64,000 bases of DNA, from the NCBI GenBank assembly GCA_017468115.1, contig JAFUJS010000013.1:40680-104679 (forward strand), given 5' to 3'. Under the pieces are notes generated by a model that made no database searches, was not told the origin of the DNA, and saw only the letters and a list, made by a program, of their open reading frames with translations. The position numbers and the translations under genes are program-made. Source of the DNA: Clostridia bacterium (GTDB lineage Bacteria > Bacillota_A > Clostridia > Oscillospirales > CAG-272). Numbering within the stretch: the first letter of the stretch is position 1; each line of letters opens with the position of its first letter. Shown one piece after another: positions 42,376-51,081 of this stretch.

Positions 42376-42693
42376 ATGAAATTATTTAGAATCCTCGGCA
42401 AAAGAGGGCGCATAACCATCCCCCATGAGATCAGACAGCGCGTTGGCTTCAAGTACAACGATGTCCTCTCATTCACAGAATCCCCCGACGGAAGAACCGT
42501 CATCGTAAAGCGTGAGCGCATTTGCGATTGCGATAAGGCAGGCATCCCCAAGCAGAAAGAAAAGAACGACGGCGAGGTAACTCTCCTTGAGTTCCTCAAC
42601 GGTTTATCACTCGAACAGCAGCGTGCCGCACTTATTCATCTGTCGCTCAAATGGGCTGAATCGCAAACCAAAAAAGATAAAACGGAGGAATAA
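42376..42693 (+). CDS. AbrB/MazE-type transcriptional regulator
   Basis: 105 aa from ATG 42376 with GAGGTG upstream. Residues 1-45 (FRILGKRGRITIPHEIRQRVGFKYNDVLSF) form the swapped-hairpin AbrB/SpoVT DNA-binding domain. A short Cys pair (CDCD) and a helical C-terminal extension follow. Likely an element regulator. It sits just upstream of the SpoVG-like gene. Confidence 0.85.
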   Translation: MKLFRILGKRGRITIPHEIRQRVGFKYNDVLSFTESPDGRTVIVKRERICDCDKAGIPKQKEKNDGEVTLLEFLNGLSLEQQRAALIHLSLKWAESQTKKDKTEE

Positions 42694-42696
42694 AAC

Positions 42697-43161
42697 ATGG
42701 CAACAAAAAAGACAACAGCCAAAGCACCGAGCAAGACCTCGAAAGCACCCACCAAAGCCCCCGTAAAAGCCCCTGCAGAGCCTGTAAAGGCACAGGAGCA
42801 GGTACAGGAGCAGACCACGCCAATGCCTCAAATTGAGGCAAGAATCGACCGCCTTGTAGACTTCGAAAACAGCAAGGTCAAGGCATTTGCAAGTGCAAAC
42901 ATCGGCCCCTTCGCAGTTCACGGACTCCGTGTTGTTGATGGCGAAAAAGGTATGTTCGTGGCAATGCCTTCTACTTCTTTTCAGAAGGATGGCAAAACCG
43001 AATATCAGGAAACCTTCCATCCCTGCACGGGTGAAGCAAGGAAGGAATTAAACGATGCGGTGCTTCAGGCATATGAGCAGAAGCTCGCAGAGGAACAGAC
43101 CGAGGATGCGTCCTTGGGCATGGAAGAAGCGGAAGAACAGCCAATCACGCAAACCATGTAA
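42697..43161 (+). CDS. SpoVG-family protein with Ala/Lys/Pro-rich N-terminus
   Basis: 154 aa. Residues about 45-130 ('ARIDRLVDFENSKVKAFASANIGPFAVHGLRVVDGEKGMFVAMPSTSF ... HPCTGEARKELNDAVLQAY') are a full SpoVG domain, a nucleic-acid-binding regulator in Bacillota. The first 40 residues are a Lys/Ala/Pro-rich tail (KTTAKAPSKTSKAPTKAPVK) that may bind DNA. SpoVG copies are frequent in these ICEs, where their role is unknown. Confidence 0.88.
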   Translation: MATKKTTAKAPSKTSKAPTKAPVKAPAEPVKAQEQVQEQTTPMPQIEARIDRLVDFENSKVKAFASANIGPFAVHGLRVVDGEKGMFVAMPSTSFQKDGKTEYQETFHPCTGEARKELNDAVLQAYEQKLAEEQTEDASLGMEEAEEQPITQTM

Positions 43162-43177
43162 AGCGAGGTGACTCGCA

Positions 43178-43915
43178 ATGGCTGAACGAACCCCACTATA
43201 TCCGTTTTCAAGGAAGGACTCGCAACGCCTTGGAGAACACGAGAAATGGCTCGACAGCTATCAGGCAAACTGTGCTTGCGCGAGAAGCATAGAGTTGGCA
43301 ATCAAGGATGCTTATGCAGCTAACCGTCTGAACGCAGAATGTGCAAGAATGATCATAGAAAAATACGGCTTTGACAGAGTGAATTGGGTACTCGCACACA
43401 CCATACAACATGGTGATAATGATACGAGATTTGCCCAAGAACAGCGCCTGTGGGCAAAGGAATTCAATATTCCATACGATGATCACTACCTTCAGCGCAA
43501 CTTCACGGTCGGTCTGCACCCAACCCTTGTATCCACCTTTGCAGGCTTCGTGTGTAAGTTATGGAAAGACCTTGGACTCTACGACGAAAGCCATTGTTAC
43601 AGCGAGAGCAAAGAGCCTCTTGACTACACAGGCAAGGTCGTGGTTATCCGACCGAGAGTGCTATCGGATGAAAGCAAAGCACCCGAAAACCAACTCTTCT
43701 ACGCAAGAGGTGGAAACGGATGCAGACCTCTCGCCCTTGGCACATCGGTGTTCGGAGAATTCCTCAAAAACGGTATAAAAAAAGACTTTCTTCGAGCCGA
43801 GATAATCGGAGTGTTAAAGCTCGATCTGCTTCCCGAATGGGCGCAACAGCGATACCTTCACATCATCGCTCAAGACAGTCAAAACGAGGAAATCGGCAAA
43901 GGAGAATCCAAATGA
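43178..43915 (+). CDS. DUF3849-containing ICE protein
   Basis: 245 aa, ATG after GCGAGGTG. 'PLYPFSRKDSQRLGEHEKWLDSYQANCACARSIELAIKDAYAANRLNAE' and 'RVNWVLAHTIQHGDNDTRFAQEQRLWA' match the DUF3849 family that recurs in clostridial conjugative elements. Function unknown. It stops 1 nt before the next gene. Confidence 0.8.
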   Translation: MAERTPLYPFSRKDSQRLGEHEKWLDSYQANCACARSIELAIKDAYAANRLNAECARMIIEKYGFDRVNWVLAHTIQHGDNDTRFAQEQRLWAKEFNIPYDDHYLQRNFTVGLHPTLVSTFAGFVCKLWKDLGLYDESHCYSESKEPLDYTGKVVVIRPRVLSDESKAPENQLFYARGGNGCRPLALGTSVFGEFLKNGIKKDFLRAEIIGVLKLDLLPEWAQQRYLHIIAQDSQNEEIGKGESK

Positions 43916-43916
43916 A

Positions 43917-44258
43917 ATGAAGAAAAAAGTGTATATTTGCGCTCCCCTTGGTGGTAAGGTCAAGGAAAATCTGCAGAACGCCGTAATCTATACGGAATTT
44001 GCTCTTAAAAGCGGAGTAGCCCCGGTCACGCCACACTTTTACGCCCTCTGTCTTGATGACAGCAAAAAGGACGAAAGAGAGCTTGGTCGGTCAGCAGGCA
44101 TGAGTCTGTTGTGGTACTGCGATGAGATGTGGATCTTCGGCGATATCGTCACCGAGGGAATGAAAGCAGAAATCAACTTCTGCAAGAATCTCAAAGTAAA
44201 AATGAGGAAAATTCATCCTCACGAAATCAAAAAAATCATAGGAGGAAAAAACCGATGA
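43917..44258 (+). CDS. DUF4406/DUF7768-like protein (nucleoside 2-deoxyribosyltransferase fold)
   Basis: 113 aa. 'KKKVYICAPLGG' at the N-terminus, 'APVTPHFYALCLDD' in the middle and 'CDEMWIFGDIVTEGMKAEINFCKNL' near the C-terminus follow the pattern of nucleoside 2-deoxyribosyltransferase-like proteins (Glu in 'GM..EI.f'). Catalysis is not established. ATGA overlap with the next gene. Confidence 0.75.
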   Translation: MKKKVYICAPLGGKVKENLQNAVIYTEFALKSGVAPVTPHFYALCLDDSKKDERELGRSAGMSLLWYCDEMWIFGDIVTEGMKAEINFCKNLKVKMRKIHPHEIKKIIGGKNR

Positions 44259-44614
44259 AAAGAAAGTATTGGAAAGTCCTGTTGTGCGTGGCACTCGTGA
44301 TGATGGTCACCTGCCTTTGTTCTTTCTCTGTCGTTGCTGCCTCGGCTGATACGGGAGTGTCGGGCGATGTCGCAGGTGCGGTCGAGAACACATGGAACAG
44401 CGCACAAGGGCAGATCAAGCAGGTCGTCAACAATGTGGTCTTTCCCATCGTTGATATGATCCTCGCAATCCTGTTCTTCGTGAAGCTCGGCACAGCTTAC
44501 TTCGACTACAGAAAGCACGGACAATTCGAGTTCGTAGCACCTTGTATCCTGTTCGCCTGCCTTGTCTTTACGCTAACCGCACCTCTTTATATCTGGGATA
44601 TCCTCGGAATGTAA
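44255..44614 (+). CDS. DUF3852-like small membrane protein of the T4SS module
   Basis: 119 aa. Signal peptide (1-29, cleavage near VVAASA), then two membrane helices (about 60-82 and 94-114). This is the layout of DUF3852/TrbC-VirB2-like proteins that precede VirB6/TrbL in Firmicutes conjugation loci, so it may be a pilin-like or channel subunit. AGGAGG upstream. Confidence 0.75.
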   Translation: MKRKYWKVLLCVALVMMVTCLCSFSVVAASADTGVSGDVAGAVENTWNSAQGQIKQVVNNVVFPIVDMILAILFFVKLGTAYFDYRKHGQFEFVAPCILFACLVFTLTAPLYIWDILGM

Positions 44615-44632
44615 AGAAAAGTGTGAAAAACA

Positions 44633-44662
44633 CCGAATCTGCCGAGCCATCGGTGGATTCGG
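44633..44662 (+). other. Intercistronic hairpin before the VirB6-like gene
   Basis: CCGAATC / GATTCGG stem with an inner CCG / CGG pair, directly before the GGAAGGAGG site. It could modulate translation or mRNA processing; there is no U tract. Confidence 0.5.
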
Positions 44663-44680
44663 GAAGGAGGTAAATCAAAA

Positions 44681-45607
44681 ATGTTTGGATGGCTACAAGA
44701 TTTAATTGACGGCATATCCAACGCCATCAGCCAAGCCTTTTCGGGTATTGGACAACAGATAACCTCAACCATTTGGACAACGATGATGACATGGATGTAT
44801 GATGCCATTTACGGAGCTGTCGCCGACTTTTTCTCAATGATGGGAAATATGGGTGCAGAAATCTTCGATCTTAAATGGGTTCAGGCGACCGTGTACCTGT
44901 TCACGCTATTCGGATGGAGCTTGTTTATCGCAGGCGTGATCGTAGCCGTCTTCGACTTGGCAATAGAATATCAGAACGGACGAGGAAATGTCCGAACCAC
45001 AATGCTCAACATCCTCAAAGGATTTTTTGCGTGTTCGCTGATAGGAGTGTTGCCGATAGAACTTTATAAGTTTACAATTTCCCTTCAAAACACCTTCGCA
45101 AATGACATCTCATTCCTTGTTGCAGGCGAGCAGGCATTGGATGTTGGAGGTCAAGCAAGGTTCGTACTCGGCTCTGCTTTCTCCCCAACCTTGGCGGCAA
45201 ACAGCGGATTGTTCTCAATCCTCGTGCTGATAGCCTTCGCCTACTGCGTAATTAAGATATTCTTTCAGAACATCAAGCGCGGTGGCATATTGCTCGTGCA
45301 AATGTCGGTCGGCTCTCTGTATATGTTCAGCGTACCGAGAGGATACACGGACGGCTTTGTTCAATGGATGAAGCAAGTCGTTGCATTGTGCCTTACGGCA
45401 TTTATGCAGACAACGCTCCTATATCTCGGTCTGTTGACATTCCCGACTCATATGCTTATGGGGCTTGGAATTATGTTGGCAGCAAACGAAGTGCCTCGAA
45501 TCGCACAGCAATTCGGCATGGATACCTCGACGAAATTCAATGTCATGAGCATGGTTCACGCAACGACAACGGCAATCAATCTTACCCGTATCGTAGCGAA
45601 GAAATAA
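44681..45607 (+). CDS. VirB6/TrbL-like conjugal transfer membrane protein
   Basis: 308 aa with five to six membrane helices and an N-terminal amphipathic segment (MFGWLQDLIDGISNAISQAF). Family features are 'KWVQATVYLFTLFGWSLFIAGVIVAVFDLAIEY', 'ILKGFFACSLIGVLPIELYKF' and the C-terminal 'KFNVMSMVHATTTAINLTRIV'. It forms the inner-membrane core of the type IV secretion channel. It lies just before the PrgI- and VirB4-like genes. Confidence 0.85.
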   Translation: MFGWLQDLIDGISNAISQAFSGIGQQITSTIWTTMMTWMYDAIYGAVADFFSMMGNMGAEIFDLKWVQATVYLFTLFGWSLFIAGVIVAVFDLAIEYQNGRGNVRTTMLNILKGFFACSLIGVLPIELYKFTISLQNTFANDISFLVAGEQALDVGGQARFVLGSAFSPTLAANSGLFSILVLIAFAYCVIKIFFQNIKRGGILLVQMSVGSLYMFSVPRGYTDGFVQWMKQVVALCLTAFMQTTLLYLGLLTFPTHMLMGLGIMLAANEVPRIAQQFGMDTSTKFNVMSMVHATTTAINLTRIVAKK

Positions 45608-45622
45608 CGGAGGTAAAACGAA

Positions 45623-45883
45623 ATGAATCAATACCTGTATCCCCAAAACCTCACGGCCAAGTCAAATATATGGCTGTGGGGAATGAAGGATTTTGTAATC
45701 CTTTGTATCGCCCTTTTAATATCGGTGGTACTGTTTGTTGAGTTCGGTTGGCTCATCCCGGCGGCACTTACTCTGTGCTATGCCTTTCTTACCATTAAGA
45801 AGGATGATGTGACCGTTCTTGACTTCATCAAATACGCTGTTCGGTACTTTATGTCCAAGCAGCAATACTACGAATGGAGGTGA
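45623..45883 (+). CDS. PrgI/VirB3-like T4SS membrane protein
   Basis: 86 aa with two adjacent membrane helices (about 20-60) and the PrgI-type pattern 'YLYPQNLTAKSNIWLWGMKDFVIL'. In Gram-positive conjugation systems PrgI/TcpE-like proteins pair with the VirB4 ATPase encoded next. Confidence 0.85.
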   Translation: MNQYLYPQNLTAKSNIWLWGMKDFVILCIALLISVVLFVEFGWLIPAALTLCYAFLTIKKDDVTVLDFIKYAVRYFMSKQQYYEWR

Positions 45884-45888
45884 CATCC

Positions 45889-46503
45889 GTGTCAAATACA
45901 ACCCAACAGAAAAAGAAAAAAGGAGCTTCCGTGCAAGAGCTTCTCGGTGTCAAGACCTTTACGGACTACGGCATCGTAACTACGCGCGGAGAGCTTCTTT
46001 TTTATCTTGTAACACCGACCAACATATCGGTGTTATCGCAGGCGAGCATTGAAAATAAAATCCGTCAGCTCATGCTCGTCCTTTCCGCTATCCCCGACCT
46101 TGAAATCACCTGCACGGACTCCTCCGAGTGCTTTGATGACAACAAGGCACATCTCTACAACCGTATGGAAGCAGAGCGTAATCCGAAGGTCAAAAAAATG
46201 CTCAAAAAGGACATTGTGTTCCTCGACCAAATTCAGATGGAAATGGCGACGGCAAGACAGTTCATGTTTGTGGCACGATGCAGAAACATGAAGCCACAGC
46301 AGGTGTTCGAAAGAGCCAATACCATCAGCAAGGTGATCGGAGAGCAAGGCTTCGATTGCCACCGCATGAAAAAGGACGAAATCAAGCGGTTTCTTGCCCT
46401 TTATTTCGATGCTTCGATGCTCGGAGAGCATATGCCCGACTATGACGGAAGTCAGCACTTTGATATTGAAAAACTCAAACAGGAGGACGAAGAAAATGGC
46501 TAA
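45889..46503 (+). CDS. Conserved T4SS-linked protein between PrgI and VirB4
   Basis: 204 aa from GTG 45889, 8 nt after GGAGG. An ATG 15 nt upstream has no site and lies inside the previous gene. Sequence 'TFTDYGIVTTRGELLFYLVTPTNISVLS' resembles the N-terminal domain of VirB4-like proteins, and 'DIVFLDQIQMEMATARQFMFVARCR' also fits. It may be a split-off VirB4 N-domain. Overlaps VirB4 by 8 nt. Confidence 0.7.
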   Translation: MSNTTQQKKKKGASVQELLGVKTFTDYGIVTTRGELLFYLVTPTNISVLSQASIENKIRQLMLVLSAIPDLEITCTDSSECFDDNKAHLYNRMEAERNPKVKKMLKKDIVFLDQIQMEMATARQFMFVARCRNMKPQQVFERANTISKVIGEQGFDCHRMKKDEIKRFLALYFDASMLGEHMPDYDGSQHFDIEKLKQEDEENG

Positions 46504-48316
46504 AAAAATCAGCCCCGAAAAGCAAGAAATCAGGAAAACAAAAGACTACTTTGATTGCATTGCTCCAAGCACGATAAAGTTCATGAACAACTACTATATC
46601 GTAGGCGACAGTTATCGTTGTGCGTGGGCGATCCGTGAGTATCCGCCTTCTACAGAGGAACAAGCAATGCTCTCCAAAATCGCTGATAAAAACGGCGTAA
46701 CCTTGCGAATCTATCACCGCTTCGTGGATGCAATAGAGCAGAAGCGAATCGTTCAGAATGCAATGCGTAAGAACAAGATGAAAGCAACCGCAACGGATGT
46801 TACAGAATGCGTGGAAGCCGAAGGAAATCTTCAGGATGTCATTGAGCTTCTCGCCAATATCAGAAGAAACCGAGAGTGCCTCTTGCATTGCTCGGTTTTT
46901 ATTGAACTCAAGGCAAAATCCCTTGATGAACTCAAGGATTTGCAGAACGAGGTTGCAATGGAGCTGACACGCTCCAAGATATCCGTAGATAGACTCACTC
47001 TCCGTCAAAAGGAGGGATTTCTTTCTGTTCTGCCTGTGGGCTGTAATCAGTTCGGAACGCAGTTCGAGCGAGTATTGCCGGCAAGCTCGGCGGCAAACCT
47101 GTACCCCTTCAATTATTCGGGCAAGACCGATCCGCACGGACTCTATATCGGACGAGATAAATACGGAACAAACATCCTTGTAGATCTCGACCGACGTGCC
47201 GAGGACAAGACCACCTCAAACATCCTCATTCTTGGTAATAGCGGTCAAGGCAAGAGCTACCTCATGAAGCTGTTGCTCATCAATATCCGAGAGTCAGGCA
47301 AGAAGGTCATCGTCCTCGATCCCGAAGCGGAATATGAGGATCTGTGCAACTCACTCGGAGGTTGCTATATCGACTTTTTATCGGGAGAATTCAAGATCAA
47401 CCCTCTTGAACCCAAAGCATGGTCGGACAACACCGAGGAAATCGACGAAAATTCGCCCGAAGCCTTCAAAAAAGTGACACGCCTCTCGCAACACATCGCA
47501 TTCCTCAAGGACTTTTTTAGGTGCTATAAGGAATTCAACGACACGCAGATCGATACAATCGAGATACTGTTAGCGAAGCTCTATGCGAGGTTCGGCATCA
47601 CGGATACCACCGACTATTCGGAAAAGAAAAGCACGGATTTCCCGACAATGGAAGATTTCTATAAGCTGTGCGAGGAAGAATATATGACCTATGATAAGAC
47701 TCGCAAGTACCTGTACACCGAGGAAACCCTCCAAGAGGTATGCCTCGGCATCAACTCGATGTGTGTGGGTAGCGAAAGCAAGTATTTCAACGGTCATACG
47801 AACATCACCGACGGTGACTTCCTCTGCTTCGGTGTTAAGGGCTTGATGGACAGCAACAAACGCCTCAAGGATGCGATGCTGTTCAACATTCTGTCCTATA
47901 TGTCGAATCAGCTTCTCGGTGAAGGAAACACGGCAGCAAGCATCGATGAGCTGTACTTGTTCCTTACGAACATGACCGCCATCGAATATATCCGAAATGC
48001 CATGAAGCGTGTTCGAAAAAAGGACTCCTCGGTAATTTTGGCAAGTCAAAATATCGAAGATTTCCTCATTCCAAGCATACGTGAATTCACGAAGCCGTTG
48101 TTCTCCATCCCGACTCATCAGTTCCTCTTCAACGCAGGTCAGATAAACCCCAAGGAATATATGGATGCGTTGCAGGTAGAGCCGAGCGAATTCGAGTTGA
48201 TCAAATACCCCGAAAGAGGAACGTGCCTCTACCGTTGCGGAAACGAGCGATATCTCTTGCAGGTTATCGCACCCGAATATAAATCCGCAATTTTTGGATC
48301 AGCCGGAGGTAGATAA
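46496..48316 (+). CDS. VirB4-family conjugation ATPase
   Basis: 606 aa from ATG 46496 (AGGAGG upstream). Walker A 'LGNSGQGKSYLMKLL' at about 244-258, Walker B-like 'SIDELYLFL', and the VirB4 C-terminal motif 'ILASQNIEDFL' are present. This hexameric ATPase powers assembly and substrate transfer of the type IV secretion system. The element has the usual PrgI-VirB4 order of Gram-positive (MPF-FA type) systems. Confidence 0.93.
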   Translation: MAKKISPEKQEIRKTKDYFDCIAPSTIKFMNNYYIVGDSYRCAWAIREYPPSTEEQAMLSKIADKNGVTLRIYHRFVDAIEQKRIVQNAMRKNKMKATATDVTECVEAEGNLQDVIELLANIRRNRECLLHCSVFIELKAKSLDELKDLQNEVAMELTRSKISVDRLTLRQKEGFLSVLPVGCNQFGTQFERVLPASSAANLYPFNYSGKTDPHGLYIGRDKYGTNILVDLDRRAEDKTTSNILILGNSGQGKSYLMKLLLINIRESGKKVIVLDPEAEYEDLCNSLGGCYIDFLSGEFKINPLEPKAWSDNTEEIDENSPEAFKKVTRLSQHIAFLKDFFRCYKEFNDTQIDTIEILLAKLYARFGITDTTDYSEKKSTDFPTMEDFYKLCEEEYMTYDKTRKYLYTEETLQEVCLGINSMCVGSESKYFNGHTNITDGDFLCFGVKGLMDSNKRLKDAMLFNILSYMSNQLLGEGNTAASIDELYLFLTNMTAIEYIRNAMKRVRKKDSSVILASQNIEDFLIPSIREFTKPLFSIPTHQFLFNAGQINPKEYMDALQVEPSEFELIKYPERGTCLYRCGNERYLLQVIAPEYKSAIFGSAGGR

Positions 48317-48318
48317 CC

Positions 48319-48819
48319 ATGGCGGCACCTGCAATAATCCCAATCCTAAAGAAGGTCGCCTCGGTTGTTCTTTCCGACAAGAAAGGTCGCAAGGCGGTGC
48401 TGATGATCGTGGGAATCGTTCTCGTCATTGTCCTCCTTCCGATAATAGCTCTTCTCGGCATATTTTCGGGAGGAATCGATTTGGGGCTGAACGATATCAA
48501 TTCATTGGTACAGGAGCAACAGCAGGTCGGTGAATCTACGCTGACAGCAATCGAAGAACAGATGCTCGAAGCAGGTTATTCAGAACTCCGTGTCGAAGAA
48601 GCGCAGGCGGTATATCTGCTTGCGCTCTTTGATAAGGGCGATGAGGATCAATTCGTCGAGCGACTTGTCGGTTGCTTCGAGGAAGAACAAACAGATGCGG
48701 AGCTGATCTCCGCTGTCAACGCCGAATTCGGTACGGCGATAAATCACACGGAATTCACCGAAGCCCTAAAAGAAATCCGTGAAAAATATTCTAATCAGGA
48801 GGAAAATCCAAGTGGATAA
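48319..48819 (+). CDS. T4SS-linked membrane protein lacking the expected hydrolase domain
   Basis: 166 aa. The N-terminus (AAPAIIPILKKVASVVLSDKKGRKAVLMIVGIVLVIVLLPIIALLGIF) looks like the start of the peptidoglycan-hydrolase proteins (CD1108-like) that follow VirB4 in related elements: one TM helix at about 28-52. After that, instead of lysozyme/CHAP domains, there is only a helical acidic region of 110 residues. Either the hydrolase is encoded elsewhere or this is a shortened form. Confidence 0.7.
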   Translation: MAAPAIIPILKKVASVVLSDKKGRKAVLMIVGIVLVIVLLPIIALLGIFSGGIDLGLNDINSLVQEQQQVGESTLTAIEEQMLEAGYSELRVEEAQAVYLLALFDKGDEDQFVERLVGCFEEEQTDAELISAVNAEFGTAINHTEFTEALKEIREKYSNQEENPSG

Positions 48820-49108
48820 GAACAAGAAAAGACAACCAACGGCAGAAGAAGAACACAGACAGGAGGTCGATGAGGTCACCGACATGATCACGACCGAGGA
48901 TGTGGTTGAGCAAGCTGTTTATATGGCAAACGCCCCGGATTGCTGTGCCGATGAACACGCCGAGAATATGCTCGGAATGCTCGGTGCAAATATCGTAGAA
49001 CCCGAAATCTATCACGACGAGGACGAATGTCCGAACCGAGAGGAAGAAATCGAGGAAGAAGAACTCGACTCCTTGGAAGAAGCGAGTCCTCTCGCCTTGT
49101 CGATGTGA
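48812..49108 (+). CDS. Acidic small ICE protein (98 aa)
   Basis: GTG start at 48812, 9 nt after AGGAGG, overlapping the previous gene by 8 nt. Strongly acidic (HDEDECPNREEEIEEEELDSLEE) with three Cys. No known family; position suggests a T4SS accessory. Confidence 0.6.
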   Translation: MDKNKKRQPTAEEEHRQEVDEVTDMITTEDVVEQAVYMANAPDCCADEHAENMLGMLGANIVEPEIYHDEDECPNREEEIEEEELDSLEEASPLALSM

Positions 49109-49117
49109 GGTGTGCGT

Positions 49118-49378
49118 ATGAAGAAAGCAAATATCTCCGTTGCATTCGACGAGGAAAAGCTGTCCGCCCTCAAGATGTATCTTGGTCAGAAAAACACGAC
49201 CGTAGAAAAAGAACTTTCCAAAGCCCTCGATGTTCTGTACGGAAAGACCGTGCCTGCAGGTGTGCGTGAATTCATCGCTCTGCGTTCGGGTGAGGTATCA
49301 CCGACAGAAAAGAAAAAGAAGAATGTTGCTCCTTCTGCTGTGGCTGATCATGCACCGACCGAAGGTGAAAGCTCGTGA
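49118..49378 (+). CDS. DUF6103-like ICE protein
   Basis: 86 aa from ATG 49118 (GAGG 7 nt upstream). 'KKANISVAFDEEKLSALKMYLGQKNTTVEKELSKALDVLYGKTVPAGVREFIALRSG' is the conserved core I associate with DUF6103, a ribbon-helix-helix-like small protein of conjugative elements. It overlaps the amidoligase start by 4 nt. Confidence 0.75.
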   Translation: MKKANISVAFDEEKLSALKMYLGQKNTTVEKELSKALDVLYGKTVPAGVREFIALRSGEVSPTEKKKKNVAPSAVADHAPTEGESS

Positions 49379-50400
49379 GAAGCCAACGCTTCGGCATCGA
49401 GATCGAGATGACAGGCATCACAAGAGCTAAAGCAGCTCAAGTGATAGCAGGTCACTTCGGTACGCAAGCCAACCATGTCGGCGGTGTTTATGATGCGTAC
49501 ACGGTTAGGAGCAATGACGGTCGTCAATGGAAACTCGTATCTGATGCATCTATTCATTGCGAAACAAGCCGAGGAAGAACAGACAATAAGCAATACTCGG
49601 TTGAGTTTGTGTCCCCGATATGCAAGTACGAGGATATCGAAACCGTTCAAGAACTTGTGCGTAAACTTCGGCACGCAGGTGCAAAGGTCAACGACTCGTG
49701 CGGTATCCATGTTCACGTGGATGCCTCACCGCACGATGTCAAAACCCTTCGCAATATCGTCAACATCATGGCTTCAAAGGAAGATCTGTTATACAAGGCA
49801 CTTGATGTTCAGGTACACCGTGAACACTACTGCAAGAAAGCGGATACTCGCTTCCTTGATGAGATGAATCACAAGCGACCGAGATCAATGGATGAGCTTG
49901 AAAGTATTTGGTACAACGGCAGAGGTGGCAGATGGCATCATTACGATGATACGCGCTACCATGGGCTGAACCTTCATAGTGTGTTTTCCAAAGGCACAAT
50001 CGAGTTCAGATTGTTCAACTCCACACTTCATGCAGGCAGAGTCAAAACTTATATCCAACTGTGCCTCGCAATCAGTAATCAGGCACTTCAACAGAAAGGT
50101 GCTTCCCGTGCAAAAACGCAAAGCCCAAATGAAAAATACACCTTCCGTACTTGGCTGTTACGCCTCGGAATGATCGGCGACGAATTCAAAACTGCACGAA
50201 CATTTCTTCTCGAAAAGCTCGAAGGAAATATTGCGTGGCGTGATCCGGCACAAGCCGAAGCACAAAAGGAACGATTTGCGGCGAGAAGGTTGGCAGAGCT
50301 TGAAACTCCAACGACTGACGAACCCGAAGAACCGACCGAAGGTGTTCAAGACGATGATACCGATCAGGATGAAACGCCTGCCTTCAGAATTTCAATGTAA
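49375..50400 (+). CDS. Amidoligase-family enzyme (Amidoligase_2)
   Basis: 341 aa from GTG 49375. 'RFGIEIEMTGI' at the N-terminus, 'DASIHCETS...SVEFVSPICKYEDIE' and 'CGIHVHVDASPHDVKTLRNIVNIM' match the glutamine-synthetase-like COOH-NH2 ligase fold of Amidoligase_2, including the metal-binding Glu and His-x-His residues. 'GTIEFRLFNSTLHAGRVKTYIQLCLAISNQAL' is the C-terminal family motif. Predicted to form an amide (possibly gamma-glutamyl) bond on a small molecule, peptide or cell-wall component using ATP. The next gene encodes a gamma-glutamylcyclotransferase. Residues 300-341 are an acidic tail. Confidence 0.85.
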   Translation: MRSQRFGIEIEMTGITRAKAAQVIAGHFGTQANHVGGVYDAYTVRSNDGRQWKLVSDASIHCETSRGRTDNKQYSVEFVSPICKYEDIETVQELVRKLRHAGAKVNDSCGIHVHVDASPHDVKTLRNIVNIMASKEDLLYKALDVQVHREHYCKKADTRFLDEMNHKRPRSMDELESIWYNGRGGRWHHYDDTRYHGLNLHSVFSKGTIEFRLFNSTLHAGRVKTYIQLCLAISNQALQQKGASRAKTQSPNEKYTFRTWLLRLGMIGDEFKTARTFLLEKLEGNIAWRDPAQAEAQKERFAARRLAELETPTTDEPEEPTEGVQDDDTDQDETPAFRISM

Positions 50401-50412
50401 GGAGTAAAAAAA

Positions 50413-51081
50413 GTGAAAAAGAAAGAACCAAGACTCTATGTTGCCTATGGCAGCAACCTAAACATTCAGCAAATGGCTCACCGATGTCCTACGGCAAGAC
50501 TCTACGCAACAGGAGTCATCAAGGACTACGAGCTTCAATTCAAAGGTCAACCTCAAAGTGCATTCGCAACGATAGCCAAGAAGTCCGGCTCTGAAGTTCC
50601 CGTGGCGGTGTGGGAAATCCAAAGAGCAGACGAATACTTCCTCGACCGCTATGAAGGATATCCCTCGCACTACTTCAAAAAAGATGTTCCCGTAGAGCTG
50701 ACAGACGGACGAGAGGTCAACGCAATGGTTTATATCATGAACCTTCGCATGAACTTTGGAATGCCGTCCACTCACTATTACAGAACTGTGCATCAGGGAT
50801 ACCTCGATTGCAAACTCGACACAAATGTGTTGAACAAAGCACTCGGCGACAGCGCAATGAAATTTTATTCCTCTGCCGTCGGCACTCCGTCGATGCAGAT
50901 GCGTATGAATTTTCCGAGCAACACTCCGCCCGATGATATCGACGAGGATGAAGAACCCATTGAGGATGAGGACGAAGAACTCGACGAGGACTACGATGAG
51001 GAAGATGATATTGTCGATGAACCCGATGAGGATATAGACGAGAGCGATCCGTTTTATTTCTCTGACGGTATGCATTGGTGA
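50413..51081 (+). CDS. Gamma-glutamylcyclotransferase (AIG2-like) with acidic tail
   Basis: 222 aa from GTG 50413 (GGAG upstream). The substrate loop 'VAYGSNL' (Y12-N15) and the catalytic Glu in 'DRYEGYP' (E81) define the GGCT/AIG2 fold. Such enzymes release 5-oxoproline from gamma-glutamyl amides. Residues 175-215 are almost only Asp/Glu. Amidoligase and GGCT genes are known to co-occur and were proposed to make and break gamma-glutamyl linkages. Here both lie inside the conjugation module. Confidence 0.85.
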   Translation: MKKKEPRLYVAYGSNLNIQQMAHRCPTARLYATGVIKDYELQFKGQPQSAFATIAKKSGSEVPVAVWEIQRADEYFLDRYEGYPSHYFKKDVPVELTDGREVNAMVYIMNLRMNFGMPSTHYYRTVHQGYLDCKLDTNVLNKALGDSAMKFYSSAVGTPSMQMRMNFPSNTPPDDIDEDEEPIEDEDEELDEDYDEEDDIVDEPDEDIDESDPFYFSDGMHW

